From Fibrella forsythiae (GTDB lineage Bacteria; Bacteroidota; Bacteroidia; Cytophagales; Spirosomataceae), in contig NZ_JAFMYW010000007.1 of the NCBI RefSeq assembly GCF_017353175.1, forward strand, positions 372,001 through 436,000: a DNA stretch of 64,000 bases, written 5' to 3'. Numbering within the stretch: the stretch's first letter is position 1; the number at the start of each line of letters is the position of its first letter. The notes beneath the pieces were generated by a model, which saw only the letters and a list, made by a program, of their open reading frames with translations, ran no database searches and was not told where the DNA came from. The position numbers and the translations under genes were made by a program. Of the stretch, positions 1 to 7,618 are shown piece by piece.

Positions 1-3
1 CCA

Positions 4-50
4 AAAATTGCTTCGCGTGCTGGCTCTTTGACCGCACGCGAAGCAATTTT
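4..50. repeat. Intergenic palindrome (TTGCTTCGCG type), possible terminator of the GH43 gene
   Basis: Two perfectly complementary 17-base arms (4-20 and 34-50) flank a 13-base loop. The arms carry TTGCTTCGCG and CGCGAAGCAA, and the loop holds CTCTTTGAC, a degenerate form of the CCCTTCGAC seen in sister elements further right. It lies 22 bases beyond the stop codon of the minus-strand GH43 gene. On that strand the hairpin is followed by a run of T, so it can also work as a rho-independent terminator. Confidence 0.8.
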
Positions 51-72
51 CGTATCTACAAGTAAGCCTCCC

Positions 73-1071
73 CTATGGTATGTACGACGTACCTACAACC
101 AGCTTATCACCTGAAAAATCTACCTCAAGGAGATGAGGAATTCGTATGGAACGCCCGCTACTGCTTTTATGGCTGTGAATGGCCATCAACCACTTACCAT
201 TTAGCGTGCGAAACAGCATGCCGTGGCCGTAATTTGGTGGCGTTATCGGGTCGTTTTCCTGCACCCAGGGGCCGTCCAGTGTACCGCTTTTCGAGTAGGC
301 CACCCCTTGCGTATACACATCGTAGATCCAGCTGGTCCAGATCATGCCCAACCGACCGGTACCAGTACGGAATAGATATGGTCCGTCTGTTACTTTATTC
401 GGGCCCACCTTACCATTCTCTTTTTGCCGGCTCCACGGGCTATCACTGGCCCGAAAAAGAAGCTTACCCTCCCCTACCGACCCGCTTAAATCGGGCTTAA
501 GCTCTATTTTCTCGATAGTGCCGTTCAGGTTTTGCAGCCATTCGTAGCAGTAAACCATATAGGGCTTTCCATCTTTATCTACCCAGAATGTGCCATCCAA
601 CGTCGGTTTGTTGGCAGGCAGATAAGTAGGATCGGCCATGGGTACATAGGGCCCCTCAGGGCTGTCGCTGACTAACACATGACTGGCCCGCCGTTCAATG
701 ACATTCTCGCCAACGGTATCAATTTTTACGGCCCGATTGGTGAAGGTGGCAAAGTAGTAGTATTTGCCTTTATAGTCGTGCAGTTCGGCGGCCCAAATCA
801 TCGGATTCTTCCCCATCCAGGATTCAGGGTCAGTTTTAACAGGATTGAACGGACCAGTCCACTTTTTCAGGTCGCTGCTTCTCCACAACATACCTCCCGT
901 ACCGGTCATGTAGTAGATTGAAGTCTTTTTATCCGCCAAAATAAACGGGTCGCTCAAGCGAATCGAATCCAGCGGAATGTCCTGCCTAAGCGTCGGCACC
1001 CTATTTTGAGAGAAAACAAAGGTTATACTATTTAATAGCATGACTGCGAGTACTATTGCTTTTCCACTCAT
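73..1071 (-). CDS. Glycoside hydrolase family 43 protein, secreted
   Basis: A 332-residue protein with a signal peptide (residues 1-21, cleavage likely after a Ser-Gln pair), so periplasmic or surface-exposed. The rest fits a five-bladed GH43 beta-propeller, the family of arabinanases, xylosidases and related enzymes acting on plant polysaccharides. Catalytic positions expected from the family are visible: Asp41 in RLSDPF (general base) and Asp159 in TLDGTFW (pKa modulator). The general-acid position, usually Glu in an EGP motif, reads TDGPYLF with Asp229. I recall this variant from a GH43 subgroup, so it may not mean loss of activity. The substrate cannot be read from sequence. The gene seems to be transcribed alone, with hairpin 4-50 behind it. 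The start at 1071 gives the complete signal peptide. Confidence 0.85.
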   Translation of the reverse strand: MSGKAIVLAVMLLNSITFVFSQNRVPTLRQDIPLDSIRLSDPFILADKKTSIYYMTGTGGMLWRSSDLKKWTGPFNPVKTDPESWMGKNPMIWAAELHDYKGKYYYFATFTNRAVKIDTVGENVIERRASHVLVSDSPEGPYVPMADPTYLPANKPTLDGTFWVDKDGKPYMVYCYEWLQNLNGTIEKIELKPDLSGSVGEGKLLFRASDSPWSRQKENGKVGPNKVTDGPYLFRTGTGRLGMIWTSWIYDVYTQGVAYSKSGTLDGPWVQENDPITPPNYGHGMLFRTLNGKWLMAIHSHKSSSGRSIRIPHLLEVDFSGDKLVVGTSYIP

Positions 1072-1272
1072 TTAACGGTTCGCTACCTATTGTTCGACGC
1101 TACCCTAACCGATAGCCATCATTATCAAAGCATGGCCAACTTTGATGTTACTGTTGGTAAAAAAGTAGTATCAAGACGCTACAGATAGAAACAGCGACTG
1201 CGGCCAGCCGCCAGTTTCTCGTATTCAAAGTACCGAAACAGAGTTAATTTCGGGGTTTTTGAACGCTTATAG

Positions 1273-1297
1273 TGGAGACGCAGGGATTTGAACCCTA
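1273..1297 (-). other. tRNA 3'-end fragment, possible attachment-site remnant
   Basis: Read on the minus strand, this stretch has a T-arm with the TTCAAAT loop between pairing TAGGG and CCCTG, followed by an acceptor-like CGTCTCCA end. No matching 5' acceptor (GGAGACG), D-arm or anticodon arm appears in the next 90 bases, so it is not a complete tRNA. Integrases of tyrosine-recombinase elements commonly leave such 3' copies, and a simple tRNA duplication relic would look the same. It sits about 90 bases beyond the stop codon of the histidine kinase. Confidence 0.5.
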
Positions 1298-1385
1298 CTT
1301 CGCGCTTTCTACAGGCTTAGTTGTGATTGGCATTGTTGGGTGGGCAACTGGCCTATTGACAACCAGATGGAGCACTGTCTGGCTA

Positions 1386-3824
1386 CTAGCTGGGCAGGTA
1401 TACGCTGAAGGTAGCGCCTTGGCCTGGTTGGCTGGTTGCTACGATTGCTCCGCCGTGATTGGTCGCTACTTTTTCACAAATGGCCAGTCCAATACCGGTT
1501 CCGCCATATTTGGCCCTTCCGTGCAGGCGCTGAAAGACGTGAAAGATCCGGTCAGTGTACTTCTGCTCAAAGCCAATGCCGTTGTCGGTTACATCGATCC
1601 GGTAATACACGTCGGCGTAACGGGCTAGTTTCAGGCTGGGTGGCAACGTACCTGCGTCAAGCTGCTGGTAACGCACCCTGATCTGAGGAGCTACAGTCGG
1701 CTGGCGGAACTTCAGGGCATTGCCAAGCAGGTTCTGGAATAGCTGCTTCAGTTGGGTTTCATCTCCCGTTAAGGTGGGTAATGGGTCAACGGTGATTGTT
1801 GCCTCTGTCTCTTCAATCAATAGGTCCAGATCAAGAAGCACCTGACTAACAACCGTGTTCAGGGAGAGCGGCACTCTGTTTTCCTGATGGGTGGCAATCC
1901 GCGAATAGGCCAGTAAGTCCCGAATCAGGATAGACATCCGGCTGGCGGCGGCCTGCATGCGCTGAAGGTAGTCGATTCCACCGCCCAGGTCTCCACTATG
2001 TTGTTCCTGCAATAGCTGCCCAAACGACTGAATCTTGCGTAAAGGCTCCTGCAAATCGTGGCTGGCCACATAGGCAAACTGCTGAAGATTCTCGTTAGAG
2101 CGGCTCAGCAGGTGGTTTAACTCATTGAGCTGGTCGTTCGTCATGGCCATATCGTCGTAGCTCTCCTGCAGCTCCTCATTGATCTTCAGCAGCTCTTCAT
2201 TGGCGGCATCCAGCTCTTCGGTACGCTTCTGCACCTGCTGTTCCAGCACCATCTGTAATTCCCGCTGTACTGTTATATCCTTGACTGTGCCTTCAATTTG
2301 GAGGGGCTTTCCGCTAGTATCGAAAAAAGCCTGTCCTATTGCCTGCAGCATACGCCGCTGGCCAGTTCGGGCACTGACAACCGAGTGAATGAGGTCGTAG
2401 CGCCCATCCGAACCAGGCAGCAGTGTATTGAAGAGGCTGGCCCGTACATGGTCCCGATTGCGCTCACCAACGCCCCTCAGAAACGATTCGGTCCCGACTG
2501 TCTGGGTATCGAAGCCAAACCAGTCAGCAACGCGCGCTGATACAGTAACCTGGTTGGTGGTCAGGTCGATGCTGAAGTTACCAAGTTCAGCCAGGTTGAT
2601 GGCATTGCGCAGGGCATCCTCACTTTCCCGTAAATCGAGCTCAATCTGTTTGTTTTGGGTAATATCGGCCGCATGAACGATCAGGCCAAGGACGTTTCCC
2701 CACTCCGACTTATGCGGGGTGTAGGTGATAGCCAGCCAACGGCTTTCACCCATTCGCGACGGGCTCCACAATTCATACCCCACCTGCTGCCCTGCATAGG
2801 CTGCAGTTAACTGCGGCAATACCTTCTGATACGCAACCTCGCCAAGAAACTCCCGCACCGTTTTGCCAAGCGCTTCGGTGGCATCAACACCAAACCACTT
2901 CCTAAACGTCTCGTTATATGACTGGTACCGTTGCTGATCGTCCAGATAGAAGATCATGGCGGGAACCGTGTTGCGCAGTAGTTTCAGATGCGCTTCATTA
3001 TCCGCCAGCCGTTGGTAAGCCAATACCTGCTCGGTCACATCGACGGCCGTATTCAGGGTGGCGTATACCTGGCCCTGGCCATTTCGTAGTGGCTTGAGTG
3101 AGAAATTAAAGTAGTAGGTGCTCACCTGCCCATCTATGGCCAGTTGCGCCGGCGTTGCCAGGGCCTGGTACGGCTCTCCGGTAGCATATACCTGGTCGAT
3201 CAGTTCAAAAAAGTTTTGCCCGGCCAGCTCAGGCACCGCCTCACGAAACGGATGACCAAGCACCGAGCGGTCTTTACCCCAGAACATCAGGATCGTATCA
3301 TTGGCTAGCTCTATCCGATGGTCAGGTCCCACATGAAGCGCCATAGCCACAGGCGATACCTCGATCACACGGCGTAGCTGGGTGCGGCTATCTTCCAACA
3401 CCTGACGGTCAAGCACCTGCTGGGTTACATCCTGACCTATACCCGCAAAACGGTACGCTTCACCGCCTGGCGTAAAATAGCTTTGTCCCCGAAAATGCAC
3501 CCAGCGCAGTTGGCCATCGTCGATGCCAATTGTGCGGAATATCTGATCATAGTTCACTTTATAGTGTGGATCGATCGCTCGCTCTATTGCCTGAGTGATT
3601 CGATCGCGATCATCGGGATGTACGCCCTGAACAGCCTCTTCGAAGGTGAGGGACGTAGCCCTGGCAAACCCGAAAAGTTCTCGACACCGCTCATCCCAGA
3701 CCACCTGATTCGTCCTGGGATCCAGTTCCCAAACCCCAAACCCAGCAGCCTGGATGGCGAAGTTGATATCAAGCCGTTCATTTAATGCGGTCAGTTGCTC
3801 GGGTTGTTTTGGCAAGTGGTTCAT
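1386..3824 (-). CDS. Multi-PAS sensor histidine kinase
   Basis: An 812-residue protein without signal peptide or membrane segment, so a cytosolic sensor. Four PAS/PAC-like units lie at about 20-145, 150-270, 275-395 and 400-520. They are followed by a Glu-rich coiled coil (about 520-585), a HisKA domain with H-box SHDLQEPLRK (His near residue 592) and an HATPase domain (N-box NLLGNALKF, G1 DNGIGF, G2 GGTGIGLAI). The SHDLQEPLR form is typical of phytochrome-like and cyanobacterial-style kinases. There is no receiver domain and no response-regulator gene beside it, so this is an orphan kinase whose partner and signal are unknown. The hybrid kinase at 26618-28939 shares its PAS style and N-terminal arrangement, which suggests common origin. 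Confidence 0.9.
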   Translation of the reverse strand: MNHLPKQPEQLTALNERLDINFAIQAAGFGVWELDPRTNQVVWDERCRELFGFARATSLTFEEAVQGVHPDDRDRITQAIERAIDPHYKVNYDQIFRTIGIDDGQLRWVHFRGQSYFTPGGEAYRFAGIGQDVTQQVLDRQVLEDSRTQLRRVIEVSPVAMALHVGPDHRIELANDTILMFWGKDRSVLGHPFREAVPELAGQNFFELIDQVYATGEPYQALATPAQLAIDGQVSTYYFNFSLKPLRNGQGQVYATLNTAVDVTEQVLAYQRLADNEAHLKLLRNTVPAMIFYLDDQQRYQSYNETFRKWFGVDATEALGKTVREFLGEVAYQKVLPQLTAAYAGQQVGYELWSPSRMGESRWLAITYTPHKSEWGNVLGLIVHAADITQNKQIELDLRESEDALRNAINLAELGNFSIDLTTNQVTVSARVADWFGFDTQTVGTESFLRGVGERNRDHVRASLFNTLLPGSDGRYDLIHSVVSARTGQRRMLQAIGQAFFDTSGKPLQIEGTVKDITVQRELQMVLEQQVQKRTEELDAANEELLKINEELQESYDDMAMTNDQLNELNHLLSRSNENLQQFAYVASHDLQEPLRKIQSFGQLLQEQHSGDLGGGIDYLQRMQAAASRMSILIRDLLAYSRIATHQENRVPLSLNTVVSQVLLDLDLLIEETEATITVDPLPTLTGDETQLKQLFQNLLGNALKFRQPTVAPQIRVRYQQLDAGTLPPSLKLARYADVYYRIDVTDNGIGFEQKYTDRIFHVFQRLHGRAKYGGTGIGLAICEKVATNHGGAIVATSQPGQGATFSVYLPS

Positions 3825-4275
3825 CGATGGAAAAGACGGATGGTTGAGTAGCTGCCTGATCTAATGAGGAATCAATTGATTTTCACTAATCGGAGTTAAC
3901 AATAACTGGGTAGGCTTAGACGTGTTTGTCACTCGCTTGGATACGGCTACCAGTTGCTCGCTTTGAGCAAGTGAATCAGCCTGTTTTTTTATCAACACTG
4001 TGTTTTATTATACAAAAAATTATGAAAAGCTGACCAGTAAATTGGTCGCACTGTCTCAATAAGTTTGCCAGCAAAAATAAGAACTATGTCTATTACTTAA
4101 GTAGAGTTTTATTGTTAATTCCGGAGTCGATCAACTTATTTCATCTTTTTTACTCGTATATAAATCCAGAAAAAATGGCCATAACGTATATTATTAGAGA
4201 TTGGGGAATTTATATTCTGGCCTAGAAATTGAGTAGTATTTTAATGAACGCTTACACATTTATTCAACTGTTTTA
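3825..4275. other. AT-rich intergenic region
   Basis: This 451-base stretch separates the divergent kinase and astacin genes. It is clearly richer in A+T than its surroundings. I see no open frame worth calling, no strong hairpin and no exact TAnnTTTG box. It presumably holds both promoters. Confidence 0.6.
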
Positions 4276-5121
4276 ATGAAAACTTCTACACTCTCCTTCG
4301 CGGGAGCTGCCATGGCAGCTCTATGTCTCATCGGCTGTTCATCAGACCAGCAGCAAACCAATTTGGCGCCCAAGCATAATGGCGACCCGCTCGAAACAGC
4401 TTACCCCCGCCAGTCAGGCACTGTGCAGTCAGGTACGTATCGTGGCCAGCCAATAACCTACCGGGCCATCAATGGAAAAGCTGTATATCAGGGAGATATC
4501 ATTCTGTCTACCAGCGATTTATCCGACGCAGACCACGCCACAGAAGGAACAGGCAGAACGCTGAAAAGCCTGCGCTGGACCGGAAAAATTGTTTATTACA
4601 CCATTGATCCTACCCTACCTTATCAGGATCGTGTCACCGCAGCCATTGCGCATTGGGAAGCCAACACCGCCATTCGGTTTGTGCAGCGTACAACCCAATA
4701 CAGCTACGTTACCTTCAAACCAGGTGGCGGTTGCTCGTCGTATGTAGGGCGGCTTGGGGGTCAGCAGTTTATCACGCTGGGCGATTGGTGCACAACGGGG
4801 AATACTATCCACGAAATTGGGCATACTGTTGGACTATACCACGAACACAGCCGCGCCGATCGCGACAACTCGGTCACCATTTTGACGCAAAATATTCAGC
4901 CTGGCTACGAGTCCGATTTTCAGACGTATGTGCAGCAAAACAAGGATGGCTTTGATCAGCCGGGTGGGTTCGACTTCAATTCGGTGATGATGTACCACTC
5001 CTGGAGCTTCTCGGTGAACGGGCAACCAACCATCACCAAGAAAGACGGCTCTACCTTTACCGGTCAGCGTGATGCGCTCTCGCCGCTGGATATTGCTACG
5101 GTACAGGCTATGTACCCCTAG
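4276..5121 (+). CDS. Astacin-type (M12A) zinc metalloprotease, lipoprotein
   Basis: A 281-residue secreted lipoprotein. The signal sequence ends in a lipobox (CLIGC, Cys near residue 20), so it is probably anchored in the outer membrane. The catalytic core from about residue 95 shows the extended zinc signature HEIGHTVGLYHEHSRADRD (starting near residue 179): three His ligands and the catalytic Glu. The Met-turn SVMMY follows near residue 238 and supplies the Tyr ligand typical of astacins. The stretch between the lipobox and the core could be a propeptide. The gene is monocistronic, with a terminator hairpin at 5156-5208. Substrate unknown; bacterial astacins of this form are often called flavastacin-like. 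Confidence 0.9.
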   Translation: MKTSTLSFAGAAMAALCLIGCSSDQQQTNLAPKHNGDPLETAYPRQSGTVQSGTYRGQPITYRAINGKAVYQGDIILSTSDLSDADHATEGTGRTLKSLRWTGKIVYYTIDPTLPYQDRVTAAIAHWEANTAIRFVQRTTQYSYVTFKPGGGCSSYVGRLGGQQFITLGDWCTTGNTIHEIGHTVGLYHEHSRADRDNSVTILTQNIQPGYESDFQTYVQQNKDGFDQPGGFDFNSVMMYHSWSFSVNGQPTITKKDGSTFTGQRDALSPLDIATVQAMYP

Positions 5122-5155
5122 GGCGTCTAATTGCTCTGTCAATCTACGTTTTGTT

Positions 5156-5208
5156 TAAAGCCCAAAGTTGCGCTGCACGATGAACCTGTGGCGCAACTTT
5201 GGGCTTTT
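5156..5208 (+). terminator. Rho-independent terminator after the astacin gene
   Basis: The arms at 5156-5173 and 5191-5208 pair over 17 of 18 bases, with a 17-base loop and a TTTT end. The hairpin covers the start codons that would give the next gene a longer N-terminus, which argues that gene really starts at 5234. Confidence 0.75.
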
Positions 5209-5233
5209 ACCTGTAGACACTGCTCATTTCTTC

Positions 5234-6505
5234 ATGGCTTCTCCCGACTCCAGCGCCGCAATTCCACCCTACGACCCCTTTGCATCGCTACGCATACCCG
5301 ATTTTCTGTATTATATCCTCAACTCGTTTTTCTTTACGATCACTCTCCTGATTCAGGAAGTAATTCTGGGCTACGAACTTTACAAAATCACGCGCGACCC
5401 ACTGGCTTTAGGGTTGGTTGGGCTGGCCGAAGCCATTCCGTTCATCGCACTTTCCCTTTTTGGTGGTCACCTAGCCGACCGGCGTGATAAAAAGCGGATC
5501 CTTCAGATCAGTTTGCTCGTCGTTATGCTGGGGTCGGTTATTTTGTATGCTGCCTTTCAGCCGGCCGTTGTCAGTCAGTTTTCGCAGACAACCCGATTAG
5601 CCGTTATTTACGGCGTGCTCATGCTGATCGGAACCGCCCGTGGCTTTTATTCGCCGGCCAGTTCGTCGCTCAAACCGTTTCTGGTGCCCCGTGAGTTGTA
5701 CGCTAATTCCTCGACCTGGAGCAGTTCATTCTGGCAGGCCGGGGCCATTGTCGGGCCTGGCGTTGCGGGAGTCCTCTACGCCACGATCGGTTTTGAGAAT
5801 ACGCTGCTGACCGCCATTTTTCTGTACATACTCTGCTTTATTTTCCTGTCATTAATCAAGCGGCATCCGGTTGTCAGTACTCAATCCCTAACCGATGTTG
5901 GCTTCTGGAGTAGCCTACGCGAGGGGTTTGCATTCGTCTTCAGCAACCGGATCGTTCTCTACGCTATTTCACTGGACCTGTTCTCGGTGCTGTTTGGCGG
6001 CGTGGTGGCCATCCTGCCCATTTTCGCCGAAGACATTCTGAAAGTTGGTGCTGAAGGGCTGGGTGCCTTGCGGGCTGCTCCATCGATCGGGGCGGTTATT
6101 ACCATGTTGGCCATGGCAAAATACCCGCCCACCCACAATGCCTGGCGCAATATGTTGCTAGCGGTAGTGGCGTTTGGTGTGGCAACCATTGTCTTTGCCC
6201 TCTCAACCAATTTCTATCTGTCGCTGATTATGCTGGCGCTTACCGGTGCGTTCGACAGCGTTAGCGTCATTATCCGCCAAACGATCATGCAGATATTCCC
6301 GCCCGATCATCTCCGCGGACGGGTGGCGGCCGTGAATGGCATTTTCGTTAGCTCGTCCAACGAGATTGGCGCGTTTGAATCGGGCGTGGCGGCACGGATA
6401 CTAGGCACGGTCCGGTCAGTACTGGCGGGCGGCGTGGTTACCGTTCTGGTTGTCAGCTACATATATACACGCTCAAAAGATCTGTTTAAAGTCAGACTTA
6501 GCTAA
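5234..6505 (+). CDS. MFS transporter, MFS_3 / enterobactin-exporter-like
   Basis: A 423-residue polytopic inner-membrane protein with about 12 hydrophobic segments in the major facilitator layout. The GGHLADRRDKKR loop after the second segment is the family's motif-A region. Overall style resembles MFS_3 / EntS-like exporters of small molecules or siderophores; the cargo cannot be told. An upstream ATG at 5168 keeps the frame open, but its extra 22 residues are encoded by the terminator hairpin of the previous gene, so the ATG at 5234 (MASPDSS) is preferred. The stop overlaps that of a possible small gene on the other strand (6502-6633). Confidence 0.85.
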   Translation: MASPDSSAAIPPYDPFASLRIPDFLYYILNSFFFTITLLIQEVILGYELYKITRDPLALGLVGLAEAIPFIALSLFGGHLADRRDKKRILQISLLVVMLGSVILYAAFQPAVVSQFSQTTRLAVIYGVLMLIGTARGFYSPASSSLKPFLVPRELYANSSTWSSSFWQAGAIVGPGVAGVLYATIGFENTLLTAIFLYILCFIFLSLIKRHPVVSTQSLTDVGFWSSLREGFAFVFSNRIVLYAISLDLFSVLFGGVVAILPIFAEDILKVGAEGLGALRAAPSIGAVITMLAMAKYPPTHNAWRNMLLAVVAFGVATIVFALSTNFYLSLIMLALTGAFDSVSVIIRQTIMQIFPPDHLRGRVAAVNGIFVSSSNEIGAFESGVAARILGTVRSVLAGGVVTVLVVSYIYTRSKDLFKVRLS

Positions 6506-6633
6506 GGAACGTACCTGACTGCGGCTGATCGTAGTTGGTCAATCGTGCTTTGTAGCTGCTCACGCTTTGCTTTTTCCTGTTTGTCAACGCCTGCTGTCAG
6601 TGCCGCTTGCTGGTCGGCGGGAGTAGCCCTCAT
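6502..6633 (-). CDS. Possible small protein, or C-terminal remnant of the neighbouring protease
   Basis: A 43-codon frame reads as a hydrophilic, Gln/Ala/Lys-rich helix (MRATPADQQAALTAG at the N-terminus, VRYVP at the end). It begins 24 bases after the stop of the trypsin-like protease gene on the same strand. It is in the same reading frame, with no stop in between other than the protease TAA at 6658-6660. Its own stop overlaps the MFS stop by two bases in convergent orientation. Either it is a separate small gene or the protease once ran longer and a nonsense change shortened it. Composition looks protein-like, but there is no homology evidence. Confidence 0.35.
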   Translation of the reverse strand: MRATPADQQAALTAGVDKQEKAKREQLQSTIDQLRSAAVRYVP

Positions 6634-6657
6634 CCTGATTCCATGACGGTCGCTTTT

Positions 6658-7545
6658 TTACCCCTCGGAGTAAGCAACGTTATGGTCGCTCAGGAACCGT
6701 TTAATAACGTCGACGTGTACGCAGGCACCTACATTCAGGAATGGATAGTTCGAAACGCGGGCTTTTCGGCCATTGACCATCACGTCGCGCCCCTCGATAT
6801 CGAAGCCCAAATGGAGATGACGCGTTTCGGCCTGCATGCCGTAAACCAGCCCATTCACATCAAATAAAGGACCGCCGCTCTGACCGCGCAGGCCCGGCGT
6901 GCTCAGTTCTATACCGGTTACGTTAGTGCCATTATCCGATAACAAGCGGGTAATGATCCCGTCGATCGGAAACTTCGGCGTAACATCCCGTCCATCGCTC
7001 ACCCATTCTATATCATCGTTGGGCTCATTGTAGCGATAATTGGTAAACTCAGGAAACGGATAACCCAGTCGGCATAGCGACCGGCCCGGACGAGCCCGTG
7101 AGCTATCCCGTAGGAAGGTGGCGTGGCCTTTATACAGGGTGCGGTTGTACCCGATAAACCGAATCAGGGCCAGGTCATACAGCGGGTGCAGGTCTACTTT
7201 CAGTTCCGTGAACTGATCCACACAGTTCATGAACATATTCCGGACCCGGATAACAGTTTCACCCTTGAAGCCGTACTTCGTTTCCAGTTTCTGCAATAGA
7301 TGGGCGTAGTTTTTATCGCGCTGAAACTGCCGGAGTTCAGCTCTGAAGGCGTTGAACTGACCAAAAATTGAATCAGACTGAACAATCAGCTCGGCAACAT
7401 GCTTGCAGGTGATGGCGCAGGCTTCATCGTTGACAAAGAAAAGGGTAGCCGAGCCGGGAATAACTTCATTGTGGCCATAAAGCCGGATAATAGAATGAAT
7501 GGGGCGGGTAAATGGATCGACAAGGTCAATCGCGTCTGCAAACAT
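6658..7545 (-). CDS. Trypsin-like serine protease (S1 fold)
   Basis: A 295-residue protein with a complete chymotrypsin-fold triad in order: His49 (AITCKH), Asp124 (LYDLALIRF) and Ser223 in GLRGQSGGPLF. No signal peptide is visible, so it may act in the cytosol, unlike most HtrA/DegP proteins, and there is no PDZ domain. An upstream ATG at 7599 is in frame, but its first residues would be encoded by the palindrome 7574-7609. A TATTTTTG box at 7564-7571 precedes the ATG at 7545, so that start is chosen. Bacterial S1 proteins of this kind include phage- or stress-linked proteases; the substrate is unknown. Confidence 0.8.
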   Translation of the reverse strand: MFADAIDLVDPFTRPIHSIIRLYGHNEVIPGSATLFFVNDEACAITCKHVAELIVQSDSIFGQFNAFRAELRQFQRDKNYAHLLQKLETKYGFKGETVIRVRNMFMNCVDQFTELKVDLHPLYDLALIRFIGYNRTLYKGHATFLRDSSRARPGRSLCRLGYPFPEFTNYRYNEPNDDIEWVSDGRDVTPKFPIDGIITRLLSDNGTNVTGIELSTPGLRGQSGGPLFDVNGLVYGMQAETRHLHLGFDIEGRDVMVNGRKARVSNYPFLNVGACVHVDVIKRFLSDHNVAYSEG

Positions 7546-7563
7546 AGGTTGTGATCTAAGCTG

Positions 7564-7571
7564 CAAAAATA
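7564..7571 (-). promoter_or_regulatory. Candidate -7 box for the serine protease gene
   Basis: On the minus strand this is TATTTTTG, an exact fit to the Bacteroidota -7 consensus TAnnTTTG, ending 18 bases before the ATG at 7545. A TTG lies 15 bases upstream inside the preceding hairpin, which is a short spacing for a -33 box. Confidence 0.5.
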
Positions 7572-7573
7572 GC

Positions 7574-7609
7574 GTCTGTAGCGACGCAAGCGCTTGCATC
7601 GCTACAGAC
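7574..7609 (-). terminator. Palindrome between the OmpA and protease genes, likely terminator
   Basis: Arms at 7574-7590 and 7593-7609 pair over 16 of 17 bases with only a two-base centre. It begins 9 bases after the stop of the DUF937/OmpA gene. On the minus strand the hairpin is soon followed by TATTTTTG, giving the T-rich tail of a terminator and at the same time a promoter box for the next gene. Confidence 0.6.
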
Positions 7610-7618
7610 AGCCACGAA

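Noticed and set aside
1272-1628. 118-codon plus-strand frame beginning METQGFEP
   Set aside because: The first residues are the familiar translation of a tRNA 3' end read backwards, and the rest is antisense to the kinase gene.
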